Below, one piece after another: positions 43,268 through 54,060 of a DNA stretch of 64,000 bases. The stretch is from Coenobita brevimanus (taxonomy: Eukaryota; Arthropoda; Malacostraca; Decapoda; Coenobitidae): contig CM064715.1 in NCBI GenBank assembly GCA_032717465.1, forward strand, positions 37,145,604 through 37,209,603, in the 5' to 3' direction. The position numbers and the translations under genes are program-made. The notes under the pieces were generated by a model. It was not told the origin of the DNA. It made no database searches and worked only from the letters and a program-made list of their open reading frames with translations. Position 1 is the stretch's first letter. The number at the start of each line of letters is the position of its first letter.

Positions 43268-44469
43268 TGCATGTCTGTCCGTTGTCTGCCATTATAACAC
43301 AAGGATTTAGTATGTGGCCACACCTACACGAAGTATATCGGTGGTGTGGTGCTGTTGGGAGAGCTTAAAACTGCGTATAGTCTACGTGTGTTTGTGCAGG
43401 GAATCTGGTAATACACATCACCGATTATTCGCATTCATACCAGATAGCAACCAAAGTCGCGGTATTAGTGACTATACTGACTGACCACTGAACACACTTT
43501 CACCTCCCAGCAGTATGAATTAGGTCCTGTTTTCAACTAATAGAAACATTAAGTGCAGTGACCAACGCAATTTTATATGTAAAGTAAGGAGTGTTTTTGG
43601 CACCGTGTCATCATACAGGCTTATACAGTATAGCACGGACAAGGATAAGCTGATCCTACGGTAGGATAAAGGTTGAGTGCTGCTGAAGCGTCCAAGTAAA
43701 CGTAAGCAACACTGGTGCACCAGCAAATGGATGGTAAAACCCAACCACTGCGCTTTACGCAAAATACTCAGGGGTTCCAAAGCAACGCCACGTCATCCAA
43801 TAGATTTACACAAGGTCATTGATAAGGCTGCAATCTCTCCGTAGTGATGCGATATTCCTGCCCTTCCTCGTATGAAGGGTAACAAGACCTGATATTGACC
43901 TCCTTATCATATAGCATCACTACGACGAGAGTGCAGCCTTATCATTGACCTTGTGTAAATCTACTGAATGACGTGGGGTAGCTTCAGAACCCCTGAGTAT
44001 TTTGCGTAAAGCGCGGTGGATGGGTTTTACTATCCAGGTGCTGGTACACCAAAGTTGCTTACGTTTACATGGACTCTCCAGCAGCACTCAACTTCAATCC
44101 TAACTACTGTATAAGCCTGTATGATGACGGTGCCTAAAACACTCCTCACTTTACATATAAAATTGCATTGGTCACTGCAGTACTTAATGTTTCTATTAGT
44201 TGAAAACAAGATCTCATTTAGACTGCTGGGAGGTGAAAGAATGTTCACTGCTCAGTCAGTATAGTCACAAGAACCGCGACGGTGGCTGCTATCTTGGCAG
44301 GAATGTGAATAAATTAGTGAAGTATATTACCAAACTCCCTGCACAAACACTCGTAGATTATAAGCAATTTTACACCCTGCAGCAGCACCACGCCACCGAT
44401 ATATTTTGTGTAGCCACGGCCTCATACTAAATCCTCGTGTTTTAATCGCAGGCAACGGACAGACATGCA
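43268..44469. repeat. Long palindrome, arms ~580 and ~556 bp, loop 63 bp
   Basis: Left arm 43268-43850, right arm 43914-44469, reverse complements with scattered differences. Outer ends TGCATGTCTGTCCGTTG; inner ends AAGGCTGCA...GTAGTGATGC. It lies in the middle of the 34838-45592 element. No coding signal: the open frames in both arms are mirror images of repeat sequence. Confidence 0.85.
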
Positions 44470-44983
44470 TGGTAAAGGAAATATTGCTCCCTCTGGATGA
44501 ACAGTGTGTGTGTAGACACACGATTAAATAGTCAATTTCGTCTAGAGCTGAGGACTGCCTGAATGTGTAATACTTGTATGAAAACTAATGTACGAATGTT
44601 TTAAACAGAATATGATATACGATGATCAATGTTTGTGGATGTTGTCACAGCTACCCAGACTAATGAAACAGCACCTCGAGGAAAGCGACATCATTTGTGG
44701 ACTGGTCACAGGTAACACCGTTATTTCAATTATTATTATGCACGACATGCATTCATCATGCAAATACAGTATCTCCTTACCTCCGCATGATCCATCGGTA
44801 TAATGACTGGACAACATTTTCGCACAACAAGCCAATAGCTGTCCAACACTCAGAGTAGCTATAATCCTATGCAACAGGCCATCTACTTATACCATGGTTT
44901 GAGAACATAATGACTGTTTTTCCTCATAATAAAACAGACTGGATGATGCACAACATGGCATGACCGTTGTGTCACATGCTTCA
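44470..44983. other. No gene
   Basis: Sequence between the palindrome and the right terminal inverted repeat. Short ORFs only. Confidence 0.4.
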
Positions 44984-45592
44984 TCACGAAATCATTTACC
45001 CCCCCCCCCTCGGTTTAGCCACAAAAATGTTACAGCAGTTGAGTCACACACACACTTGACTCAGGTGAACCACGTTTCGAGACACCTGACATCACAACCT
45101 CTAACATTTATGTTCAACTACACTAGTTTACCACATTGTATGACGAATATCAAGACTCCAACATTAATCCAATATACGTTATTGCATACGGAATTACAGA
45201 TCACCTAAGAACATCTGTTTAATCTCACCCTTCATCTTTCAAAACGAAACTCGACAAAGTTTCGATACATGCGCACCCACCACCTGTCCTCCCTCCCCTC
45301 CGTTCCACCTCGCCTCAGTCACCTCCTGTCAGAGAAGCAGTGGGATCCAGTGGCATTACTATTTGTTTTTCTCTCTACCTTCCACTATACATACGCAGCA
45401 AACACTTGGATTTGCAGAGTATGACTTGACTGAACATTGTTTCCTTGGGTACTAGATACTGTGGCGGAGGGGAAGTCTCGCTACACCGGGCCGGCTCATT
45501 CACTTACTATTACTACGATGTAAACAAACACAGTGGTGCCACATTTCACCAAACACACCACCCTCTGTACTCGTTATAAGTGGAGGTAACTG
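44984..45592 (-). repeat. Right ~600-bp terminal inverted repeat
   Basis: Partner of 34838-35436. Confidence 0.85.
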
Positions 45593-46418
45593 TACCACTT
45601 AAACAATTAACAGTGGTAAACAATGCCTTATGTAGGGTAAATCCAGGACAACCAAATCGTAGAAAAAATATTAGGCAGTTAGTTAATCCTAGCACAATGA
45701 TACTTCACATTTTAAGGATACTACACGATAGTCCACGTGCAGGGCATCCTGGCAAGTACAGGACAGTCAGGCAAGCTCGGATGTCATATTGTTGGCCACT
45801 GTTACGCAGACATACATAATCACATAGACAAATGTGAGTCATGTGCAAGACACAAAGGTCACACGTTATCACCTGCACCTGTAGGGAAATATAATGTACA
45901 ACTAACCAACCATGGGACCTTGTCGTGGTTGATATACTTAAGTTACCCATAACTACCAATCACAATCAATATCTTTTAGTTGCCACTGATCATTTCTCAC
46001 GACATGTGATCTTGGTTCCATTAAAGGCTAAAACAGCAGAAGCAGTCGTGCAGGTACTCACTGATAGTGTTATCTGCAGATTCACCACACCAACGGTGCT
46101 AATAAGTGACAATGGTAGTGAATTTAACTGTGAAATTTTGCACAAAAAAAAATGTAAACAATACAATAAAAAGAAGGTTAATGTCTTGGTCTACCATCCA
46201 GCTTCCAATGGATTGGTGGAAAGACAAAATAAAAAAAATATTAGATGTACTATGGCACATTCTCAATGAAAATTATGCTAACTGGGATGATTGCATCCCC
46301 AGAGTTGAAGCATCACTTAGTTGTGCAATTAACATATCTGTAGGAGAGAACCCCATTTCATCATTTACGGGTCAGACAAACGTCTCCTTTACGACAAGAT
46401 CGAAAAAACACCAGGTCA
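45593..46418 (+). pseudogene. Gypsy integrase of the env-bearing provirus, N-terminal and core
   Basis: The linker TVPLKQLTVVNNALCRV continues the RNase H fragment. The zinc region has HDSPRAGHPGKYRT and CESCARHKG (HHCC). The core shows the three acidic contexts: LVATDHFSRH (Asp), LISDNGSEFN (Asp) and HPASNGLVERQNK (Glu). Frame changes lie near 45815, 45950 and 46250. The core is followed by INISVGENPISS and ...LLYDKIEKTPG, where an insertion begins. The catalytic residues are conserved, but the gene is broken by frameshifts and two large insertions. Confidence 0.85.
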
Positions 46419-46475
46419 ACGCATTTCTCGACTCATTTTGGCTTGTTGTGCGCAGGTGACGGGTAGCAGAGGACG

Positions 46476-46509
46476 TATAAAAGGCGTGGAGGCAGGCAAC
46501 GTATCAGTT
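46476..46509 (+). promoter_or_regulatory. Candidate Pol II core promoter (TATA + Inr)
   Basis: TATAAAAG at 46476-46483 and the arthropod initiator TCAGTT at 46504-46509. The first T of TATA lies 30 bp before the putative start A (46506), the canonical spacing. No ORF or known gene follows, so it may be the promoter of an unrecognised LTR or a chance match. Confidence 0.4.
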
Positions 46510-46695
46510 AGTCATAGGAAACCGTATGGGCTGGCTGACAGTGCGTCCTCCGCCGCGGGGTATATTTCTTGCTTCCCCCCCCCCATTCATTTTCCTGGCT
46601 AGCCTATGCCCTTGTTATGGTATTACTATTACAGAGTACCTACCATATAGCCTACCTAATTTTGCCTTACTAAAATATGAATAGTCGATGATAAC

Positions 46696-46733
<38 letters not shown>

Positions 46734-46989
46734 TGTGTGTGTGTCAAAAGGCAATAATATCTTGGAAATGCCAAAGAGGATAAAAAAAAAAACTACGTCA
46801 TTCTACCCCCCCCATCAAAAAATGAGGTCCTACAGGTAATTTCCCATTGTAATACAAATTTGAGTAGGGAAGATAAGTGTATAAGTATTAAATGGGAGGA
46901 AGGCCGGTCCGAGAACTGCAAATGCGCCCCCCCCCCCGCAACAGACACAAGGCTCCCCCAACTTTTGCCCTAATGTACTTGCATCCCCC

Positions 46990-46993
46990 TTGT

Positions 46994-47044
<51 letters not shown>

Positions 47045-47050
47045 ATCATC

Positions 47051-47084
<34 letters not shown>

Positions 47085-47115
47085 CCTTCTTACCTCCCAT
47101 CCCTCCTTCCCTACC

Positions 47116-47164
<49 letters not shown>
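46990..47164. repeat. (TG)n-(CT)n-(TG)n compound microsatellite
   Basis: Two long TG tracts of about 50 bp each, separated by a CT tract and about 35 bp of C/T-rich sequence. Confidence 0.95.
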
Positions 47165-47166
<2 letters not shown>

Positions 47167-47471
47167 TGAAAGAATTATAAGAAAAATTGGATAAATATGC
47201 TGAGAACTATCAAACATGTGTCCCTTCTCCCTTCACGGAGGGTGGCCAAGAGGGTGAGAAGGAGGATGATTAAAGAGACATACACATCTTTATGGTCCTT
47301 AAGTGGAGGAGTCATACAGCCTCTTTTTCTCTCTCCAAGTGACAGGCAAATCAGAAATCCGTCAAATCAGGGTATGGCAAATCGAGTAAAGTGTAATCTC
47401 TTATGCTTACTTAGTAACTGAAAAGAACAAAGGAAGATAATCAAGGAGATTGGGAGATGGAATTAGGCTAT

Positions 47472-47472
<1 letters not shown>

Positions 47473-47536
<64 letters not shown>

Positions 47537-47560
47537 TATATATATATATATATATATATG
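47473..47560. repeat. (TA)n microsatellite
   Basis: About 85 bp of TA with one CAG interruption near 47535. Confidence 0.95.
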
Positions 47561-47720
47561 GAGTTGAATCCCCCATCACAAATAGTATAGTCCCCGCTGA
47601 ATTATAAACAGAAAACCAGAGAGAGCGAGATAGAGAAAAATCCTCCGCTTGATCTAACGGAAATGTGCATATGCGCGGACCTGGTTTTTTCTCGATCTTG
47701 CTTTACGAGATGTTAGAAGG

Positions 47721-47930
47721 CGAACAAATTCCTATATACAATTATGATGATTACTCTAAACTTTGCTTATGTGAATTTCAAGAAATACGCACAAAAGTAA
47801 AGAAACAGTTAACGATATACAAGGAAGAAATGACAAAATCATTTAATAGGAAGGCAAAAGAATTAAACATCACCTTAGGTGATATTGTTTATGGCATCAT
47901 TCACACTAGAGACAATAAATAGACACCGAA
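47721..47930 (+). pseudogene. Integrase C-terminal part of the env-bearing provirus
   Basis: Continues the 46418 integrase: YNYDDYSKLCLCEFQEIR, TKVKKQLTIYKEEMTKSFNRK and ELNITLGDIVYGIIHTRDN, then TPKFEDPYLGYKI in the next frame up to the SINE. It resembles the linker and SH3-like tail of gypsy integrases. Confidence 0.75.
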
Positions 47931-47985
47931 ATTTGAAGACCCATACCTTGGTTACAAGATTGTGACAACATATGTTTTATTTTAT

Positions 47986-48235
47986 ATGGTCGTGGTGTAG
48001 TGGTATGCTGACTGGCTCTCACGTGGGAGTCCCGGGTTCGATTCCCGGCATACTGGTAATTTGTCTGATGATTTTTCCTGTGTAAAAATACAGGTTCTCT
48101 CTTCAAAAAGGTAGTGAATAAATCACCATCGAGAAATTTAGCTTGCAACTGTAAAACACTGGACACGACCGAAATGTCTCGTACACATGGTGAAAATAAG
48201 CCTGAAGCAATTAACACATCAGAATAAACTGCGGT
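47986..48235 (+). mobile_element. tRNA-like SINE
   Basis: The head GGTCGTGGTGTAGTGGTATG has an A-box-like sequence, and the T-arm CCGGGTTCGATTCCCGG (48031-48047) carries a perfect B box GGTTCGATTCC. The acceptor ends do not pair, so it is not a working tRNA gene. The ~180-bp body has no ORF. The 3' end is approximate (near AATAAACTGCGGTCG). It lies between the integrase and env parts of the provirus. Confidence 0.6.
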
Positions 48236-48724
48236 CGCATACCAAACAGACAAACATAGGTGCAACCAATACAGTGCTCACCATAACAAGGCATTTACAT
48301 GACTTAGGAATCGATTTAGACTCCCTTTATAGGTAATAAGATTAAACAGGTCGAGATAACTGTTGCATTCATCATCACTCTCACCACCCTTAGCATAACT
48401 TGCTAACAACAGTTGTTCTTTTGGTAGGTAAAGATGAGGGAAATTATTCCATGGATCATGTTCCTCATGATATCAAGAGGATCACCTCACTTATACCCTC
48501 AACATGTAATCAGATAAGGGTGCCTGATTGCCCCAACAGCCTCAACGGCAATTGTATAGGACATAATGAGTACCGAAGTTAGCTTGGATGTACTGCAAGA
48601 CCAACCAATAATGTTACAGAAAATATCAGGACCACTTAGAATCTGGAAGCAGTATTAACACGCCCTTCCACACATGATCACCCCACACAGGAAGTAGCTG
48701 ACTTAATTAACTGACTGGAAGACC

Positions 48725-50040
48725 ATGATCCAGGACATCCCATCAAGTTGGAGTAATACACTTAGAACAAGAAACGACATCACAAATACACGTAACCGAC
48801 GTGGTTTGTTCAACCTAGGTGGAGCAATTATAGGCAACATTTTTGGATTGGCTACAGAAAATGATCTGGAGGATATAAATAACAAATTTAACATAACTGC
48901 ACAAATTCTTTCACATCAACATAAGTTGGCTGATACCCAGAACACCTTAATGCTGACGATTGTAATGAACCTAAGGAAGGCACAAGCATCAACTCTAGGA
49001 ATTATGGAGAAAGTAATGCACTACAAGGAAACAATACACTATTCCAACACCTCTCAGTGATCATGGAACATATTGACATAATACTACTACAAGTAGACAA
49101 TACTAGACCTCATTATAGGTTTTTCATGAAAGGAATTGCTAATGCTGGTAACGGAAGGATCACCATTATTTTACTACCCATTCACAGCATCCGTCAAATA
49201 ATTGGTCAAGGCATACATAAGCATGGTTTGAAACCTTTGTTTGAGGAAAGAAATCTGATATTATATTATCCATATTTGGAAACAATACTCACAACAACAT
49301 CAATATTCTTGTACTGTTCGTGACAGATGATTTTTTCACAGTCTGTCAAATAGGCTAAACCCTTTTCCTTCTAAGAAAGATGACTCATTAGTCACCATCA
49401 ACATCAAAACAGAAGTCATCATGGTCTTCAAGAAACAGGATGGTGTCGCTTTCACTAGTTAAACAACAGTTGAACACAAATGTCGCACATCACCTTTGTC
49501 CTGCATATGTCTTTACGTTTCAGCCAGCTGAGACAGTCCCTTGTGAAATGGCTATCATAAAAAATGACGACATCCCTTATCATTGCAACTTCACATTTGT
49601 TCCAGATAAACTCATCCATCATCAACGCACTGGACATTCACAGTTCTTCTACTTCACTCAAAATACATAAGTTTTTATGACTTGCCCAGACACACCTCCA
49701 ACCCATACATCAGCATCTGGTTTATACTTCTCACTAGATTACCGTGCAGTTCTAACACCTACACTATCCACTTTGCCCACTAAAAACCATTATACCATTC
49801 TCAACCATACACACAAGTACTTCCTAGGATGAACTTAAATATAAGTGCTCACATTAAGTTGACTTCACCCCATGCAACTAATAAATCAAACAATACAACC
49901 TTGGAAAGAATACAGTAGGATTATGTTAAACCCGTATTATGTGTACACCCCAACTCCAGTCATCTTTGCATTATATTTGCTATATTGCTTTTCGTCATGC
50001 TCAGAATGCAAGCAAGGATTGCTAACCTGGAATCAATGTT
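48725..50040 (+). pseudogene. Envelope (baculovirus F-like, errantivirus type), decayed
   Basis: 48725-49060 includes a furin-like site RNRR followed by GLFNLGGAIIGNIFGLAT, which has the look of the fusion peptide of F-like Env proteins in insect errantiviruses, then coiled-coil sequence. 49057-49323 (FFMKGIANAG...LLPIHSIRQII) and 49440-49670 (Cys-containing ectodomain) continue in other frames. A hydrophobic segment near 49950-50000 is a probable membrane anchor. The upstream surface region (48240-48720) is badly decayed. Stops and frameshifts exclude function. Env would make the element potentially infectious if intact. Confidence 0.7.
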
Positions 50041-50059
50041 TTTAAGAACTAGTGACACA

Positions 50060-50166
<107 letters not shown>

Positions 50167-50167
50167 G

Positions 50168-52410
50168 AGATTGGGGGAGTGGTCAGAATTAAAGTCCAAA
50201 TAAAATGGAGAAATAAAAGAAGGGAAGGACATGAGGGAGTAGTACATACAGGGACGGTGGAAATGTTACAAGAGGATGGAAAAAAGGCAGAATATAAGAG
50301 GGAAGTGGAGGAGTGATTGGGTAAATATGGATTGGAGCAGATGAGGGACGTGGAAGGTGTATGCAAGATATTCACAGAAGAAATCTGTGAAGCATGTGAG
50401 GTGGTGTGTGGGGTAAGAGAAGACGAAAACAGTTGCAAGGAACTGCATGGTGGAATGAAGAGGAAAGAGAAGCTGTGGCACAAAAGAAGAAAGCATATAG
50501 TGAGTGGATGAGAAACAGGTGCGTGGAAGAAGTTGAAAGATAAAAGAGAGAATTATGTGTAGAGAGGAGGAGAGAGGTGAAAAGATTAGTAAGAGAGAGT
50601 AAGAAGAGAGTGGATGAGGAATTTGGGACGAATTTGAGTGTCAAATGGAGGGACTGTAAGAAAATGTTCTGGAAAGAGGTAAGATAGTTAGACAGGGTGA
50701 CAATGAAGTTAGTCGTGGAGTGAAAGATAAAAATGGTTGATTACTGGCGGAGAGGGGAGAAAAAGTGAGCAGATGGAAAGAACACTTTAAGGATTTGTTG
50801 AATATAGAGAATAAAAGTAATGCAATTATAAGTGGCTGGGGAATGGCTGGGAGGAGGGATGTAAGAAGAGAAGAGGAAATCAGTAGGATGGAGGTTGTAG
50901 AAGCAATGAGGAAAGCCAAAATGGGGAAAGCCTCAGGAATTGATGGAGAGTGTGGTGAAATGCTGAAGCATGTGGGAGAGATAGTGGCAGATGGATGTGG
51001 AAGATGTGCAGGTTGGCCTGGGAGGAAGGTAGAGTCCCTGAGGATTGGAAGTCAGGTATAATTATTCCCTTGTACAAAAGAAAAAGGGAAAAAGAAGTGT
51101 GTGGTAATCATAGGGGCATTTGTCTTCTTAGTGTAATAGGAAAAGTATATGGTAGGATACTTATTGACAGAGTCAGGGAAATAACAGAGGAATCAGTTGG
51201 AGAAGAAAGGGGAGGTTTTAGGAAGGGAAGATGTTGTGTTGAGCAGATATTCATTCTTAGATCTTTAGTGGAAAAGTTTCTAGAGAATGGAAAGAAGTTG
51301 TATGCGACCTTCATGGATTTGGAGAAAGCATATGACAGGGTGGATAGACAAGGATTGTGGAAAGTATTATGAATATATGGAGTAGATGGGAAGTTGTTGA
51401 ATACTGTGGTGAGTATGTATGAGGGTGCTAAGGCTGCAGTGCGTGTGGATTGTGAACTGAGTGAATTTTTCTATTTGAAGGTCGAGTTGAAACAGGAATG
51501 TGTCATGTCTCCATGGCTGTTCAATCTGTATATGTTTGGGGTTATAAAAGAGATACAAAGTAGGGCAGTGGACGTTGGAGTGGCCCTAATGAGAGATGGC
51601 AGTGTTTGGAAACTCCCTGTACCGTTGTTTGCAGATGATACTGTGTTGTTAAGTGAAGACTAAGGGGAGCTGCAAGGCTTGGTGGATGAGTTTGGGAGAG
51701 TGTGTACGAGATGGAATCTAAAGGTGAATGTAGGGAAGAGTAAAGTTATGGTCTTTGACAGAAGTGAAGTCAGTGAATGTACAGTGAGGATGAATTAGGA
51801 GCAAATGGAAAATTTAAGTACGTTTAACTACTTGGGTACCGTACTGTGATGAGTAAGAATGGAAGTTTGGGGGGTGAAGTGCTTGAAAGGGTACAACAAG
51901 GAAGAAAGGTTGCTGGTTCCTTGAAAGCAGTGATAAGAAACAGGGAAGTGAGCATGGAAGTGAAAAAGTTACTACATGACAGTATTGTGATACCAACTCT
52001 AACGTATGGAAGCGAAGCTTGGACCTTGTTGGAGGGACAGAAGTCAAGATTGAGAGCAGTAGAAATGAGTTATTTGAGAGGAGCCTGTGGAGTCGCATGG
52101 AGAGACAGACTGGCAAATGAGGAAGTGAAGGAGCGTTGTGTGGATGTGGATGTGATGGGAAGCGTTAGGAGAAGCACATTGAAGTGGTTTGGCCATGTGG
52201 AGAGGATGGAGAGTGAGAGACTGACGAGGAGAGTGTATGTGAGTGAGGTGGAGGGGGAGAGGGGGAGGGGAAGGCGAAGGATGAGATGGAGGGATGGAGT
52301 GGAGAGGTATATAAGGGAGGGGGATGTGAGCTGGGAGCAGGGCAGTGAAAAGGCGGGGGACAGGGCGACGTGCAGGCGATTTGTTTGTGACCACCCCATA
52401 TGGGATTAAG
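50168..52410 (+). pseudogene. RTE reverse transcriptase, several frameshifts
   Basis: In order: EVVCGVREDENSCKELHGG (linker), MRKAKMGKASGIDGECGEML (RT start), IIPLYKRKREKEVCGNHRGI, ERGGFRKGRCCVEQIF, YATFMDLEKAYDRVDRQGLW (motif A), the LPVPLFADDTVLLSED catalytic box (FADD) near 51635, and the C-terminal block YGSEAWTLLEGQKSRL to RRFVCDHPIWD. Frame breaks occur near 51060, 51371, 51660 and 51800. The RT active-site residues remain. Confidence 0.85.
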
Positions 52411-52437
52411 GCATCTGGCAATAGATAGATAGATAGC
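50168..52437 (+). mobile_element. RTE-clade LINE, 5' truncated
   Basis: Covers the endonuclease-RT linker, RT and C-terminal domain, ending CCACCCCATATGGGATTAAG, CATCTGGCAAT and then (AGAT)n. The short tetranucleotide tail and architecture fit the RTE clade. A truncated copy is at 6240-6462, and its 3' end is shared with the 5S SINEs at 6632 and 27416. Confidence 0.85.
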
Positions 52438-52709
52438 TTTGTTTTTCTTTTTAAGGAGAGAAGATTTTTTTCAAAATCAAACTTCATTTTTATAGGGAAA
52501 GAAGATTTTTTTTTTTAACCATACCTTATTATGGGGGGAAATTATTTTCTTTTTAGGGGGGGGGGCAAAATAAGCATTGTTTTTTTAAGGAGAGTAGATA
52601 TTACTTTTCCACAAATCAAACCTCGTTTTTTTTTTTTTTTTTCTCAGGACTTTATTTGTGGGAGACTAGATTTGGGGGGTCAAAATCAGCTTTTTTTTTT
52701 TTTTTTTTT

Positions 52710-52774
<65 letters not shown>

Positions 52775-53430
52775 AATTATTTTTCACAGACCAAACCTTA
52801 TTATCTTTTATGGAGAGGTAATTATTTTCTTAAACCAAATTTTATTCCTTTAGGGAGATTAGATTTTTCTGGGGGGGGCAAATTAAGCTTTTTCTTAGGG
52901 AGGGATGAAATTTTATTTTGGGGGGAGAGAATTTTTTAAAACACCTTTTTCTCTTAGAGAGATTAAAATTTTTTGGCAAATTAAGTTTTGTTTTTTGTTT
53001 TTAGTGAGAGAAGAAATTATTTTTCGCAAACCAGACTTAATTTTTTTACGAAGAGAAGATTTTTTTTTGCAGAATAAACTTTTTTTTTTTTTTTTTTTTT
53101 TTTAGGGAGAAGAAATTATTTTTCGCCAACCGTTTATTTTTTTAGGGCTGCAAAAATCTTTGTCTTCTTCACTTTAAAAAAAAAAAAAAAAATAGGCTAT
53201 CGGAGCTCTCTTTGTTTTTAATCCTGCTAACAAACATAGTATAGCTGGTAAGCCGATCATATAGACTTCTTGGAAATATTTCATTAGGATTTTACGAAAT
53301 AGAAAAAAAAATCATCTAAAAAGAAAATGGGTTTGCAAAAACATTTTTTCTTGTCCTAAAAACAAAATATAATTACCGTAGTTTTGCAATATTTTTTTCC
53401 CTAAAAAATATATATATAAACTTGGGCTAT
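52438..53430 (-). repeat. AT-rich degenerate satellite, array 2 (inverted)
   Basis: Irregular units that on the minus strand read ...TTTGGTTTGTGAAAAATAATTTC then CTCCCTAAAAAA, like array 1 at 28600-29191 in the opposite orientation. It contains poly(T) runs, G-rich patches and a (GA)n tract at 52716-52770. Confidence 0.65.
52716..52770. repeat. (GA)n microsatellite
   Basis: About 55 bp of GA inside satellite array 2. Confidence 0.95.
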
Positions 53431-53850
53431 CAAATCTTTCTTTTTAATCTTTGTTACAGATAGGAATGTAGGCATACCAGGGCTGTGTTTCAACAAGCCT
53501 TAGTGCCACAGAGCATTCCTGGGGTAGTAGGGGTAGCACTGAAACCACCAAATATTCGGAGCGCGAATCTGCTTTTACACTAGGTACCCTTCTGTTAGAA
53601 TACAATGAGTGGAATAATATCTTACTAATTATGTATATTTATGAATTATTGCAAACAATATTACCAAGTTACATGAATATTTGTCTGCAACATGTAATTC
53701 TACATGTATGTATCCCAAATACTTTGGCAATATTTAACCACTATACCACTATGTGAGCCGTATCGAAGAACCATAGCAAAGCCTGCCTTCGTCACAGTTA
53801 CAGTGAAGACAATCCATTCCTCTGTTATTTCCTCAGGTTTTTGAGACAAA

Positions 53851-54060
53851 ATGGACCTTGCAGTGCAACAAACAGTTCAGATGATGCGGTTATTTATTAA
53901 GATGATCATGGCAGCGGCAGATACTGCTCGCCTCTTGGTTGAGGGACTGGAATAGGAGCAAGATCCCCCAGCGTATGTTGAGAATCATATGGAGGTGGTC
54001 CAAGAATACTCTGATATTCAGTTTGCTTCTCATTTCAGGATGCAGCGCACTACCGTCGAG
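53851..54060 (+). pseudogene. Harbinger transposase exon 1
   Basis: MDLAVQQTVQMMRLF at 53851, a TAG at 53953-53955, then YVENHMEVVQEYSDIQFASH and FRMQRTTVE, the HARBI1-type N-terminal block. Ends GTCGAG|GTTTGT, a plausible splice donor. Confidence 0.65.

Larger units (their letters stand above)
34838..45592. mobile_element. 10.7-kb composite element with ~600-bp terminal inverted repeats
   Basis: Terminal inverted repeats 34838-35436 and 44984-45592 begin CAGTTACCTCCACTT. The insertion interrupts the gypsy RNase H-integrase linker between LHV and PLKQL; removing it with one copy of TA (34836-34837 / 45593-45594) restores the reading frame. Because the joint is the palindrome GTAC, the duplication could be TA or GTAC. 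CAGT plus TA is Tc1/mariner-like, but no transposase is visible. The interior holds a piggyBac-type end, a gypsy LTR-gag-protease piece, a piggyBac (39508-42895) and a 580-bp palindrome. Confidence 0.75.
46419..47720. other. Inserted, microsatellite-rich segment splitting the integrase
   Basis: It separates integrase codons ending ...EKTPG (about 46418) from PIYNYDDYSKL (about 47725). Content: a core promoter near 46476-46509, poly(C) runs, (TG)n at 46700-46745, 46990-47040 and 47116-47164, (CT)n at 47052-47080 and (TA)n at 47473-47560. The element class was not recognised and the termini are not sharp. Confidence 0.5.

Noticed and set aside
44960..45208. Conserved protein, because a similar frame exists at 34970-35359
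   Set aside because: The similarity comes from the ~600-bp inverted repeat read in both copies. There is no independent coding evidence.
34838..45592. A Polinton/Maverick giant transposon
   Set aside because: Long terminal repeats starting AG would fit, but the flanks do not give a 6-bp duplication. No DNA polymerase B, capsid, ATPase or retroviral-type integrase of its own is seen, and the interior is nested unrelated elements.
47988..48056. A functional tRNA gene (Glu-like)
   Set aside because: The B box and T-arm are good, but the acceptor ends do not pair, the anticodon arm is poor, and the sequence continues into a SINE-like body inside provirus DNA.
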